Below, one piece after another: positions 23,385-32,639 of a stretch of 64,000 nucleotides of DNA. Under the pieces are notes generated by a model. That model was given only the letters and a program-made list of their open reading frames with translations, was not told the DNA's origin and made no database searches. A program made the position numbers and the translations under genes. This DNA is from Prionace glauca (lineage: Eukaryota > Chordata > Chondrichthyes > Carcharhiniformes > Carcharhinidae): assembly GCA_037974335.1 (NCBI GenBank), contig CM075760.1:49744469-49808468 (forward strand). The letters are read 5' to 3'. Within the stretch, counting starts at the first letter, position 1; every line of letters begins with the position of its first letter.

Positions 23385-23695
23385 GGCATGGTGGCATATA
23401 TGTTAGGGCTTCTGCCTCAAAGCGCCAGGGACCCGGGTTCAACTCCCGGTTTGGGTCTGTCTGTGTGGAGTCTGCATATTCTCCAGTTGCCTGCTCATTT
23501 ACTCGCATTGTTCAAGGATATGCCGCTTAGGTTGATCCACGATGATGAATTGTCCAATCGTGTCAAGAGAATTAGCAGGGAATATACGTGGGGTGATGGG
23601 GATAGACTGAGGTGGGAATGTTGCGGGTTTGGGCCTGATAGGCCAAAAGGCCTTCTTCTGCTCTGTAATGATTCTATGGACATGGGCACCTTTGA
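23385..23695 (+). mobile_element. HE1-like tRNA SINE
   Basis: A well-kept tRNA-like head ('gcgccagggacccgggttca', 'actcccggtttgggtctgtc' with a B-box GGTTCAACTC) and 3' part 'ggcctgataggccaaaaggc'. It is a SINE, not a tRNA gene. Confidence 0.85.
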
Positions 23696-23960
23696 CTGAT
23701 CAGAATTTATTGCCTACTTCTTGTCCGAGGGCAGTGAGAGCCAATCACATTGCTGTGGTTCTTGGGTCACACATAGGCCAGACCAGGCAAGGACGGCAGA
23801 TTCCCTTCTCTAAAATACATTAGTGAAGCAGGTAGGGTTTTACACAATCGACAATGATATCATGACCATAAGTGGATTCTTATTTCCAGATGATTTTTAT
23901 ACTGAATTTAAATCCCACCATCTGTGGTGGTGGGATTCGAAGTCGGGTCCTGAGAACATT
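23696..23960 (-). mobile_element. SINE, minus orientation
   Basis: 'cacataggccagaccaggca', 'cattagtgaagcaggtaggg' and a tRNA-like head in reverse ('tgggattcgaagtcgggtcc'). The same family occurs at 44230-44515. Confidence 0.65.
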
Positions 23961-24411
23961 AGATAAGTTTGTGTATTAATTGCCTCTCTATAACATGAGG
24001 CCATTTCTTCCCTCCTTCTTGTATCCAGTCCCAAATTACAGTGACAGCTACCCACACCTGAAATAAAATTATTCCAGCAATTAGTTACATAAATCGATAA
24101 TAATTCTTCAAATGGATTATATTTTTGCTGCAATGTGCAAATCAGACTGGCGTTTTTACCCTGATAAGGTCATGTCATCTTCTTTATGTCTATTCTCTTG
24201 TGAAAGGGGGTGCAGAATTAAGGGACTTGATTTACAATCAAATTGTTTTTTTCTCTATAACAGAGGCTCAAATATAATTTCACCTTTTGGTCTAGCAGAG
24301 ACGTTCCAATGGATCTCACTCTTTCTGCCTCAGTGTTAGGCTGTCTGTTGAATATTCCAGTGTCAGCAATCAATTCACTGGGAATAATCCTCGGTGTTTT
24401 TTGATATATTT

Positions 24412-24700
24412 TATTTGATTTATTATTATCACACACATTAGTACAGTCTTGCGCACTATACAGACGGAGCATACCGTGCATAGAGAAGGAAGGGAGAGAG
24501 TGAAGAATATTATGTTGCAGTCATAGCTCGGGTCTAGAAAAATATCAATTTAATGCGAGGTAGATCCATTCAAAATTCTGATTGCAGCTGTAAAGAAATT
24601 GTTTCTGAGTCGGTTTGTATTGTTTTCAGACTTTGTTTTTTACCTAGTCCCCGATGGAAAAAGGTGAGAGACTGTGTCCGGGGTGAGTTGTGTTTTCTTT
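24412..24700 (-). mobile_element. SINE-like repeat in the leader intron of the VH pseudogene
   Basis: 'gatttattattatcacacac', 'gcgcactatacagacggagc', 'accgtgcatagagaaggaag' and 'taatgcgaggtagatccatt' match a dispersed shark repeat. Leader-intron sequence homologous to the functional gene lies on both sides (24320-24405 and from 24705). The orientation is tentative. Confidence 0.6.
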
Positions 24701-24718
24701 TCATAGTTTTTTTTTAAA

Positions 24719-25133
24719 GTGTCGAATCGGAGGTTGTGTTGACTCAGCCAGAGGCAGAAACCGGGCATCCCTGAGGCTCCCTGAGACTGAGCTGTAAAGA
24801 CAAAATGTTCAATATGGGCAGCAACTGGATGGTCTGGGTCCGACCCGTCCCTGATAGGGTTTATAGTCTCTCCTTCAGTATGATAGTCTTGGATCAACCC
24901 ACAATTCCTCCGCCCCAGAGATTCAGAATCAATTTATTCCACCCAAAGACGCTTAAAACAACGTGAAGAGAAAATGCTGGACAGTCTCAGGACATCTGGA
25001 CTCGAAACGTCAGCTGTTCCCTCTCTTTACAAATATTGCCAGGCCTGCTGAGATTTTCCAGCATTTTCTCTTTGGGTTTGAATTCCAGAATCCACAGATT
25101 TGTTTTTATACTTCAAACAACATCTTCTCTTTG
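24719..25133 (+). pseudogene. VH pseudogene, truncated in FR3
   Basis: The reading frame gives [14 protein letters not shown], a TGA stop at 24772-24774 in FR1, then GSLRLSCKDKMFNMGSNWMV and WVRPVP, clearly homologous to the working VH at 30809. The acceptor CAG is lost (aaag). The segment from FR2 to CDR2 is partly deleted. A 148-bp retroposon splits FR3: 'cccaaagacgcttaaaacaa' at 24943-24962, then 'cttcaaacaacatcttctct' at 25111. Homology ends at about 25133, with no Tyr-Tyr-Cys end and no recombination signal. No leader exon, promoter, D, J or C was found for it. It is the remnant of a duplicated IgH unit. Confidence 0.85.
24963..25110 (+). mobile_element. Short retroposon inserted in VH pseudogene FR3
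   Basis: 'gaaaatgctggacagtctca', 'actcgaaacgtcagctgttc' and 'gctgagattttccagcattt' belong to the common shark tail repeat. It is flanked by an 11-bp direct repeat with one mismatch: cttaaaacaac (24952-24962) and cttcaaacaac (25111-25121). Confidence 0.75.
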
Positions 25134-25144
25134 CAAATAACTAT

Positions 25145-25814
25145 AAACCGAGTATTCCTATCTTTCTCCTGTCTGTCCTACACAGACTCCAGTTCCATGT
25201 GATGAAAATAACCCTTCACCACCACTGAAATATTCGAGAAATCCACCCAGTAGTATTAAAGCGGCAGTGGAAAGTCACCCATCCAGAGGGCAGGTTTCAG
25301 CAAGATGGTTCACAATCACCAATTAATGTTAGCTTTGTCAGTGACGCTCGCATCCAGAGATTCAATAAAATCAGTGCAAATTGCTGCAGATTCCGGAAAT
25401 CTAAAACTAAAACAGCAACAGTGCTACTCAGGATCTCAATGGGTATCATCAGAGAGAGAGAACCAGATTCGTATTTAACATCAATGCCAGGATGTAAAAT
25501 CTCTTGATATAATTATGAACAGCAAGTCTGTTCTGTCCAATATCCGACCCAAATCCCCATTTGTCAAATAAAATCGCAAATTTGTTGGCCATTTATTACA
25601 TTCAGGTTTGTGGGAGTTTGTGGTACGCAACTTACCTGGTCAGTTACAACATGGGAAAAGTGACTAAATTCAGCAAAGGTACATCAGTGAGTTTTAAGAA
25701 CTTTGGGGCGACATGAGGTCGGGTAAAATGTTCTATACATTCAAATTCCCCCATAATTTGTAATACGTTGGAATCGCTGAGATTAATGTGAATATAATCA
25801 CTGCTCTGCCTGAT
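25145..25814. other. Unassigned stretch after VH pseudogene
   Basis: Searched by eye for D segments (cactgtg/cacagtg with nonamers) and J (WGQGT codons). None was found. Confidence 0.4.
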
Positions 25815-26280
25815 CATAGAAGCATAAAATCATAGAATCCCTACAGTTCAACATGGTCATTCGGTCCAATAACTCTGCAGCGGGCTCTCCAGCAGGGCAT
25901 CCTACCGAGGCAAGCTTTCATCCGAACCCGGCAACCATACATATTCACAGGCTAATCCCCCGAACCTACACATTATTGGACACTAACAGGAAATTTAGCA
26001 TAGACAATTTACATTGGGCCTGGGAAGGATGCTCTGCCGGATAGCAGACTTGATGAACCGAATGGTCTCCTTCTGCACTGTAGGGATTCTATGATTCTAC
26101 TTTGCACATCATTGGGCGCTAAGGGGCAATTTATCACAGCCAATCCACCTAACCTGCACATCCTGGGACTGTGGAAGGAAACTGGAGCACTCGGAGGAAA
26201 CTCACATGGATATGGATAGAATGTGAAAACCACACACAGTCACCCAATGTTAGAATCGAACCCGCTTCCCTGTCGCCTGT
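25815..26280 (-). mobile_element. Two SINE pieces with inverted ends
   Basis: 25815-26100 begins with a reverse tail and ends with a forward tail, giving a perfect 20-bp inverted repeat (25828-25847 and 26077-26096). 26100-26280 is a reverse HE1-like body ('aggggcaatttatcacagcc', 'ggaggaaactcacatggata', 'agaatcgaacccgcttccct'). Confidence 0.65.
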
Positions 26281-27034
26281 GAGGGAGCAAAAACAATTGT
26301 ATCTCTTCGTGATAACCACATTTTTTATTCTTCCCTCGTGTGAGTGTGATCACTATTTGTGGAGGAATATTTCAGACATCAGATCTGTTTTTTTTATTTA
26401 ACTTGTCGAGTTTAAACAGATTAAATCCTCAATCAGATTAACATTCAGTGGAATATCAGCCTGTTCACAGATGCTTTATTAATTGTGACATCTAATTCTG
26501 AAATGAAATGTCTTATTTTATTTTAGTTAAGTACAGCCGGAGTTATGAATGTTCAAAAAGTTTTATTCATATTGAACCAACTGTTAAAATTCTTAAAATA
26601 AATCGCTATTTTGAGTTGAAACTGATCAATAAGTGACGGTTTATCTGGTTTTTCTGTCATCAACATTTCATTGTAAACAGTGAGGTATTTATGTAAATAA
26701 ATACAAAAATAGTAATTCCAAATGAGATTGTTGACTGACAAAAACACAACAAACATTTCCCCACCAACACAGAGCAGAAATAGAGACAATCATGCAAATA
26801 AATCAACGGATTCCAGTAATGGTTGTTTTTCAACATTATTTATTCACCAGTTATGTGAGGAAAAATATCATGATGATATCTATGTTCAGAATTAGGAAAT
26901 AATCCCTCTGATCCCGAAATGTCATGACACAGAAAACACAGAACATCTCCTGTGTTTCATCTCTTTCTCTGTCTTTCTCCTGTCTAGTTCTGCGTCTTGT
27001 CTCTCCACGATGGTTCATCGTCTTCACTCCACAG
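26281..27034. other. Unassigned AT-rich stretch
   Basis: No gene was recognised. Short frames on both strands lack any domain. Confidence 0.3.
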
Positions 27035-27115
27035 CAAAAGAACATAAGAACGTAAGAAATGGGAGCAGGAGTAGGCCATCTAGCCCCTCGAGCCTGCCCC
27101 GGGCTCGATAAAATC
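27035..27115 (-). mobile_element. LINE 3' tail fragment
   Basis: 'agaaatgggagcaggagtag', 'gccatctagcccctcgagcc': the reverse-strand tail of the CR1-like family also seen at 62975-63298. Confidence 0.7.
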
Positions 27116-27249
27116 AATGTTTGCCCAATGTATTCTCTCAGCCACAGGTACAGGTTTCTAAAAGAATATAATTCAATAAATTGGAATCCATGACTGAGAT
27201 TTACTCTAAAAGATCTCTTGAGAAATCAATGATCTTGAAATGCTTGAAA

Positions 27250-28200
27250 CATTTTCTTCTGCACCTAACCTCGGTTCCACCTGGTGATAAGGATTCAATG
27301 TGGAATCTTTCCCTATATTTAGCCGGTGTTGTCCCTGTCCTTGGAGTATATGACTGGACAGAGTAGAGGAATATTTACTCTGCGTCTGAACTCATTGTTC
27401 CTGGTTTATGAATGGTTGATATATCTCTGTCAGGAAAGATTTAATCCGTATCGAATCTCTGCTGTACCTAGCCTGGGTGTTTTTTGTGGAACTGTGTGGA
27501 CGGCTCTTTCTCCTATACCTAACACTAATTTAAACCTGCCTCCTGGATCTCGGAAGGAAGAGTGCAGGAGAGTTTTTACATAGAAGAGTGTCCATGCTCT
27601 TTCTGCCTTAAATTTGTTTGAACAGATTTATAGACGGAGTTTCACTCTGTTTATAGACAGTATAATGTTGTAAGAACGTTTGAATTGGATAGTTTAGAGG
27701 GAGATTCTCTTTGCATCTCACTCATGCTGATTTAGGAGTTATTAATTTGCCAGTACAGAGGGGACTTTGCATTCTGCAGCGAACCCCATGTTACTCCTGT
27801 CCTGTAAGATTTTGATGGGAGAGTCGGCCGTCTTTACAAATGTCATGGGGATTGAACCAGTATCTTTATCTTACAGTAAATTTACCCTGTGTCAGCTCGT
27901 ATTATGAGCCATGCCTTCGTTTATTTTCCACTAGACCCTAACTCTTTCTACCTTGCATGTAGAATGTTATGTTGTCTGTCTTTGCACATAGTAAATTGGA
28001 TATATTAACTGTCTGTACTAAATAAGACGCTGTCCCTGATTATATTATATGTCACCATGTTTCTGTTTATATTAAACTAGACATTATCTCTGTTTATATT
28101 AATTTAGATCTCTCTCTGTTTGTATCAAAGTCAATGCAATCTTATTTCTGCAATTGTCCATATCCGCGTTTATATTGTATTAGACATGGTCTCAGTTTTT
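27250..28200. repeat. Degenerate minisatellite arrays
   Basis: 27250-27600 has diverged units around 'gtatatgactggacagagta' / 'ggaatatttactctgcgtct' / 'aactcattgttcctgg'. 27890-28200 has repeated 'tctctgtttatattaa'-type phrases, the reverse of the aatataaacagaga phrase found elsewhere. No genes were seen. Confidence 0.45.
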
Positions 28201-28779
28201 ACTGCACTGGTCAATGCCAGTAATGATTAAAGTGGCTGGGAGAACACAATTCTCTGCATCCGTCTGCAAGGACAAACCGTGTGAGGTTTTGGACACTGGA
28301 AAAGAAATCTGAAATCTACTTCTGCTGGCTGCAGTGAAAGTGGATATCAAGTCCTGTGTAGCATGTACTGTCAATGAAGAACAAAAAAACAAAGAAAATT
28401 ACAGCACAATAAAATACTGGTGATCCAATACTGCCCGTTTCTGGATCTTGCCTGATAGCAATCTTTTTTATCCCAACATATTATCTCTTCTTCTCACAAA
28501 ACCGTGGAGTAAGACAAACCTAATTCAAAGAGAGGCATAGTTAGTGCAGGAACAAAATTGCCACAGTGAAATATATACAGGGTGTGTATCAAATATTACA
28601 TCACCAGAGAGAATGCCGTGTGCAATGTAAACTGAGCTCTGGTCTAGCAGAGTATTAACAGAGCGAGGCTGTAGTTTAATATAAACAGGGACCTGCTTCA
28701 AGAAAATAGTAATGAGTTACTATTCATTGACAACATCACATGGAAAGATAAAAGGAGATAAAATATAAATGTGCATGCT
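28201..28779. other. Unassigned, with scattered minisatellite phrases
   Basis: No gene was seen. 'agtttaatataaacagggac' near 28672 belongs to the dispersed motif. Confidence 0.3.
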
Positions 28780-30280
28780 CAAATATAACAGCATGTATCA
28801 TCTCTCTGAGCCATTTTTCAGTCTGCCTGTGATTATTTCTGTCCGTCCATCACAATATCCTGATGTGTTGGAAAAATCATCATTGTTGTTAATAGGGTGC
28901 CAGAGAAGGTGGAAAATAATCCTTTCTTTCGAGATGGGAAAACATCATCCAGATTTATAACTTCCAAAAATTCAAGTGCCTCCAGTACTGTTGCTGGGTA
29001 GATTTGTTTATAAATAGACCTTACTGATAACATGCAGGGTTTTAAGTTGGCTTGGAGCCAAGCGGTCAGTGCTGATGAAACTGATCTTTGATCTACTGCA
29101 CAAACACCCCCAGATGTTTCCTGTCAATAACTTTGAGCATTTGACAGCAGCCTGGATTGCTGCCAAATACTGTGTGGGACAGATTAGCGTGAAGCTGAAT
29201 GGACAAAATGGGATTCAGACATTTAAACAGTAAATGTTTCATCCCCACAAGAAAGACACAATTTAAATCGTAATCATTCTAATCAACTATTTTCATTCAG
29301 TGTCCTGTTCATTATCTGAGTAAATAGTATCGCAAAACAATAAAGTGACCGGATGATTTTTTTCATTTGTATAGTTTCCAAGTAAATTTCATTTCAATAA
29401 TTAAAGTCTGTTTATTAATCACTTCATGAAATGAGAGAGAGAGAGAGATGTTGATGGGCCCAGTTCCCCAGGGAAGTGAAATCGGTGCAATGACATGAAA
29501 TAATATTAAAACAACATAATAAAACTGACATGAACACCGGGGATTCCTGGAATATTCTGAAAGTTCTGCACCCTATTGAAACAGCATCGTGTCTTGTACC
29601 TGATTAGCACCGTGTTCTATTGTACAGTATAATCTGATTTCTGTTATTGAAGAGTTCCTCTCATAGCTGCCAATGAGTGGAGAAATGATCAGTTCATAAC
29701 CTGATTCAATGGAAGATAAAACATTTATTCTTGTGATATTGTGCAATGTGCCGCAAAGTCCTGATATCCTGTATTCCCAATACCAGTGTGTGTTAGACAG
29801 CCGGTGACCAATACAGTGAGTTGCAATGACATGGATGCTGAAGGAGAACTTTAATGATCTCAGTGTCCGTTCCGATTCATTAACTTCTCCGTCAAAAATC
29901 AATTTAATTTTATGTTTCTCTGTCAACTCACTATTTAATTATCAGGAGGTTGGGATTCTCATTATTTTCAAAGGCCTGTCTTCGAGATTGGGACAGTTTG
30001 ACAAATATAAGGAGAAACATTGTATTGTGTGAGAGTTTCTTCTCATCTCCAAACCCAAATTGATTCTATATACACTGTATATAGAATCACTTTGTATATT
30101 CTACATATTTAATTACAGAAATCGATGGTATTTCTTCTGATAAATTGTGCTTTGTTATTGTAATGTGGCAGAGACTCGGAATTGTTGCAAAATTGTCTAA
30201 TGTTCCAAAATGTCATTTCATCATTTTTAGATTTACTTTCTTGTTGGGGGTGTGGTAATAAAATCACCATTTTTACAATG
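28780..30280 (+). repeat. IgH 5' flank (copy B, attached to the working gene)
   Basis: Collinear with 22125-24330 (see that entry for shared blocks). It lies 0.4-1.9 kb upstream of the VH start. Conservation of non-coding order between the two copies shows they derive from one duplicated IgH unit. It may hold control elements, but none can be named from sequence alone. Confidence 0.8.
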
Positions 30281-30466
30281 GAATGAGTTATTTTAAAAGT
30301 AAAGAGATGATGAACTGTAACATCACCATCAGAAATAATGGGGACAATACAATGAACATTTCAGCCAAACAAATATCCCGATACAGATAAAATGCCCATT
30401 TTAATATTAATCTATTGTAAATCTCCGAGTCCATTCTGTTGGGGGTGTGGAAGGTGGGACGTGGAT

Positions 30467-30508
30467 CCAGGCGCCGCCTCCAGCAGGGAATCAACAGGCG
30501 GCGCCTGG
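30467..30508. promoter_or_regulatory. 13-bp perfect GC-rich inverted repeat upstream of the VH TATA box
   Basis: Arms CCAGGCGCCGCCT (30467-30479) and AGGCGGCGCCTGG (30496-30508) are exact reverse complements, separated by 16 bp and about 25 bp upstream of the TATA-like element. This is a candidate factor-binding palindrome. No exact ATGCAAAT octamer was seen in the 200 bp before the start codon. Confidence 0.6.
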
Positions 30509-30530
30509 AAAGCCGCCCCCTTCTGCCGGG

Positions 30531-30540
30531 TATTTAAATA
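30531..30540 (+). promoter_or_regulatory. TATA-like element of the VH promoter
   Basis: TATTTAAATA (itself palindromic) lies about 90 bp upstream of the leader ATG, a normal place for a VH TATA box with a short 5' UTR. Confidence 0.6.
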
Positions 30541-30629
30541 CCGCTCACTGGGACCGGAATCCAACAGTCCGGGAGCTGGTTTGTTCACCGAGTTCCTGAC
30601 ACAACCATTTCCCCCAAATCACCAGAAAG

Positions 30630-30675
30630 ATGAGGTCGGCCATTTCTCTCAGTTTGTTGCTGACTTTCTTATCTG
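30630..30675 (+). CDS. IgH leader exon (L-part 1)
   Basis: The ATG at 30630 opens MRSAISLSLLLTFLS, a hydrophobic signal peptide core, and stops one base into the next codon at the donor G/GTGAGT (30676). With exon 2 it gives MRSAISLSLLLTFLSGVQS, with cleavage expected after Ser so that the mature chain starts DVVLTQ. It follows the TATA-like element by a short 5' UTR. The 133-bp leader intron is typical of shark VH. Confidence 0.9.
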
Positions 30676-30808
30676 GTGAGTATTTTTTTTATTATTGTTC
30701 AAGTCTCTCACTGTTACTGTCTCAGTGTTAGTGTCTCTCTGGAATGTTCCAGACTCAGCAATCATTTCACTAAGATTAATCCCTGGTGTTTTTGATCTAT
30801 TTTTACAG

Positions 30809-31113
30809 GTGTCCAGTCGGATGTTGTGTTGACCCAGCCAGAGGCAGCGACCGGGGGTCCCGGAGGTTCCCTGAAACTGACCTGTGAAGCCAGCGGGTTC
30901 AATCTTGGCAGCAACGGCATGGGTTGGATCCGGCAGGTTCCCGGACAGGGCCTGGAGTGGCTGGTTTACTACTATAGTTCATCTGACAACAGCTACGCCC
31001 CATCAATTAAGGGTCGATTTACTGCGTCCAAAGACACTTCAAACAACATCTTCTCTTTGGACATGAGGAGCCTGAAGATCGAAGACACGGCCATCTATTA
31101 CTGTGCCAGAGAC
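30809..31113 (+). CDS. Immunoglobulin heavy chain variable segment (VH)
   Basis: Germline VH of a shark IgM cluster; it forms the antigen-binding domain after joining to D and J. It starts after the acceptor TTTTACAG (phase 1) with the last leader residues GVQS. FR1 is [16 protein letters not shown] then SLKLTCEAS (first canonical Cys). CDR1 is [12 protein letters not shown]2 is [14 protein letters not shown] (invariant Trp), CDR2 is around YYYSSSDNS, and FR3 is [20 protein letters not shown] then [10 protein letters not shown] (second Cys, codon 31102-31104). The frame is fully open. The sequence is unrearranged: a recombination signal follows at once at 31114. A decayed paralogue lies at 24719. 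Confidence 0.95.
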
Positions 31114-31152
31114 CACAGCGAGAGGATCCAGGGCTTCACCCGGACAAGAACA
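31114..31152 (+). other. VH recombination signal, 23-bp spacer
   Basis: Heptamer CACAGCG (31114-31120; one change from CACAGTG), 23-bp spacer, nonamer ACAAGAACA (31144-31152; 7 of 9 to ACAAAAACC). It pairs under the 12/23 rule with the 12-bp signal 5' of D1. Confidence 0.85.
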
Positions 31153-31498
31153 GCCCGGGAGGGGATTCCGCAACTTCCATCATAACCTGAAGGTCAGTAT
31201 CTGTTTTAAATGCAATATGATCGAGGCTGGTCACAACCAAACTATAATCGCGTTAAAAAAAAGTAACACAGAATGTATTTAACAGTAAAACTTCCCAAAC
31301 TCACCGATATAACTGGTGAGCTTTTCACTGACTTTATATTCATTGTACTGTCGGCAAGTACCACACACGATATATTACTCTTGTTAATATTTCTGATAGA
31401 TTGTGTTGTATAAACATTTGCCTACATTTTACATTAGAGCGAAATTAATGGTCCTTTTAAAGTGAATATTGAACAGCAGTACTGAACAGAGTGAGTGC

Positions 31499-31526
31499 AG
31501 TTTTTGTATGGGTGTGTGTCACTGTG
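31499..31526 (-). other. D1 5' recombination signal, 12-bp spacer
   Basis: Nonamer AGTTTTTGT (31499-31507), 12-bp spacer, perfect heptamer CACTGTG (31520-31526). Confidence 0.9.
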
Positions 31527-31541
31527 ATATACTATGGGAGT
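31527..31541 (+). other. IgH diversity segment D1 (15 bp)
   Basis: ATATACTATGGGAGT lies between two facing recombination signals, 413 bp after the V coding end. In one frame it reads YTMG and in another ILWE, with no stop in either. It would supply CDR3 residues. Its 5' signal has a 12-bp spacer and its 3' signal 22 bp, so V joins to D1, and D1 to D2, not directly to J. Confidence 0.9.
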
Positions 31542-31579
31542 CACAGTGCTGAGAAAAGCGCCATCCTCATACAAAAACC
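31542..31579 (+). other. D1 3' recombination signal, 22-bp spacer
   Basis: Perfect heptamer CACAGTG (31542-31548), 22-bp spacer, perfect nonamer ACAAAAACC (31571-31579). Confidence 0.9.
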
Positions 31580-31888
31580 TCAGAAAAGGACGTTGCTTAA
31601 ATTTGTGACCAATGCCATTGCCGAATGCCAAAGTAAATGAGGGTTCAACAAAATAATACTGAGAAACAGCTTTGTTTCTTTTTAAGATGTAAAATGCTTC
31701 AATTTTATTGTTATTGATTTACACGCTGAATGTGCACAGAGAGTGTAAAAGTTTCTAACCCCTTTTATCAATATCATGACCAGTAAAAATTGAAATATCT
31801 CACTGACTCACCCTTAACGAGCTGGAAACAGGCTTTTGAAATAGCAGTGAAATTAACTGTCTGTATTTTATAGTTAACAGTCCGCCTC

Positions 31889-31916
31889 AGTATTTGTCAT
31901 GTTGTGTCTCACTGTG
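31889..31916 (-). other. D2 5' recombination signal, 12-bp spacer
   Basis: Nonamer AGTATTTGT (31889-31897), 12-bp spacer, perfect heptamer CACTGTG (31910-31916). Confidence 0.9.
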
Positions 31917-31928
31917 ATTACTGGATGG
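31917..31928 (+). other. IgH diversity segment D2 (12 bp)
   Basis: ATTACTGGATGG, 375 bp after D1 and 392 bp before J, reading ITGW or YWM in open frames. With 12-bp spacers on both sides it accepts the D1 22-bp signal on the left and the J 23-bp signal on the right. Two tandem D segments at about 0.4-kb intervals are the known plan of cartilaginous-fish IgH clusters. Confidence 0.9.
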
Positions 31929-31956
31929 CACAGCAGTTACTGTCAATACAAAAACC
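31929..31956 (+). other. D2 3' recombination signal, 12-bp spacer
   Basis: Heptamer CACAGCA (31929-31935; 5 of 7, with the essential CAC kept), 12-bp spacer, perfect nonamer ACAAAAACC (31948-31956). Confidence 0.85.
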
Positions 31957-32281
31957 CCTCAGCACTGATTGACTGAAACTGAATCAGTGTCACTTTTAAA
32001 TCCCTACTGTAATCACAGTACAGTATTATTTATGTCCAGCACTGACCACATGGCAGGAATAAACATGGAAAATCTTGATAATTACTCAATTATCGATGTG
32101 TGTTTTCAACAACATGTTCACCTGTAACTCTGTGAAATATAAAACTTTAGGGTCATTTATGAATGTCAAATGATATCCAGAAATACAATTATAATCTAAT
32201 AAACATTAATTGATTTTGCTTTTCCTTGGGTTTGTGGATATTTAAAATAATGGTGATTTTGTCTCTATTTTGTGCAGGGAC

Positions 32282-32320
32282 GGTTATTGGATGACACAGC
32301 GTACGGAATGTGACACTGTG
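32282..32320 (-). other. JH recombination signal, 23-bp spacer
   Basis: Nonamer GGTTATTGG (32282-32290; 7 of 9), 23-bp spacer, perfect heptamer CACTGTG (32314-32320) directly before the J coding end. Confidence 0.88.
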
Positions 32321-32368
32321 ACTACTTCGATTACTGGGGACAAGGGACCATGGTGACGGTGACTACAG
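32321..32368 (+). CDS. Immunoglobulin heavy chain joining segment (JH)
   Basis: Encodes YFDYWGQGTMVTVTT with the J hallmark Trp-Gly-Gln-Gly, ending one base into a codon at the donor ACAG/GTAAGA (32369). The phase-1 donor matches the CH1 acceptor at 43013, so J splices straight to CH1. It is the only J found in the window. The J-C intron is 10.6 kb. Confidence 0.95.
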
Positions 32369-32639
32369 GTAAGAACCATCCACTTATTGAGTAACTGGTT
32401 TACATGTGTCTTTGTTTTATATTTTTATCTGTACTAATAATCCATGTGGTAACATAAATGTGAGTTTGGTGGATTCTCGGTTGAGAATTGTTCCAATGTT
32501 TCCTGTGAATCTGCTGCAAAGGGGTTTTAGAATTCTGCTCTTTCTGGACAATACGTACTGCTGAGGGATTCAATCCCAAATTGTTGGGATTTTGTGTTTA
32601 TCTGTTGAGGTTATTGTGTGGTTGGGTTACTTTAAAATC

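Larger units (their letters stand above)
22125..24330 (+). repeat. Diverged duplicate of the IgH 5' flank (copy A)
   Basis: Collinear with 28780-30280 (copy B). Shared blocks include 'tgctgccaaatactg(c/t)gtgg', 'gggacagattagcg(c/t)gaa', 'ctctcatagctgccaatgag', 'gtgatattgtgcaat(a/g)tgcc' and 'gtcatgtcatcttctttatg' against 'gtcatttcatcatttttaga'. Two SINEs (23385-23695 and 23696-23960) were inserted after duplication. The part matching the working promoter and leader exon is missing before the leader-intron match at about 24320-24405. Copy A is therefore the flank of a dead IgH unit whose V segment follows at 24719. Confidence 0.8.

Noticed and set aside
23385-23470. tRNA gene (good B box, GGTTCAACTC)
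   Set aside because: Continues into the HE1-type SINE body and tail; no cloverleaf, so SINE head.
25145-28780. D, J or C exons for the VH pseudogene
   Set aside because: No heptamer-nonamer pairs with proper spacing, no WGQG motif and no Ig C-domain frame were seen.
30826-31185. VH reading frame extended past 31113
   Set aside because: The codons after CARD are the recombination signal, not coding sequence.
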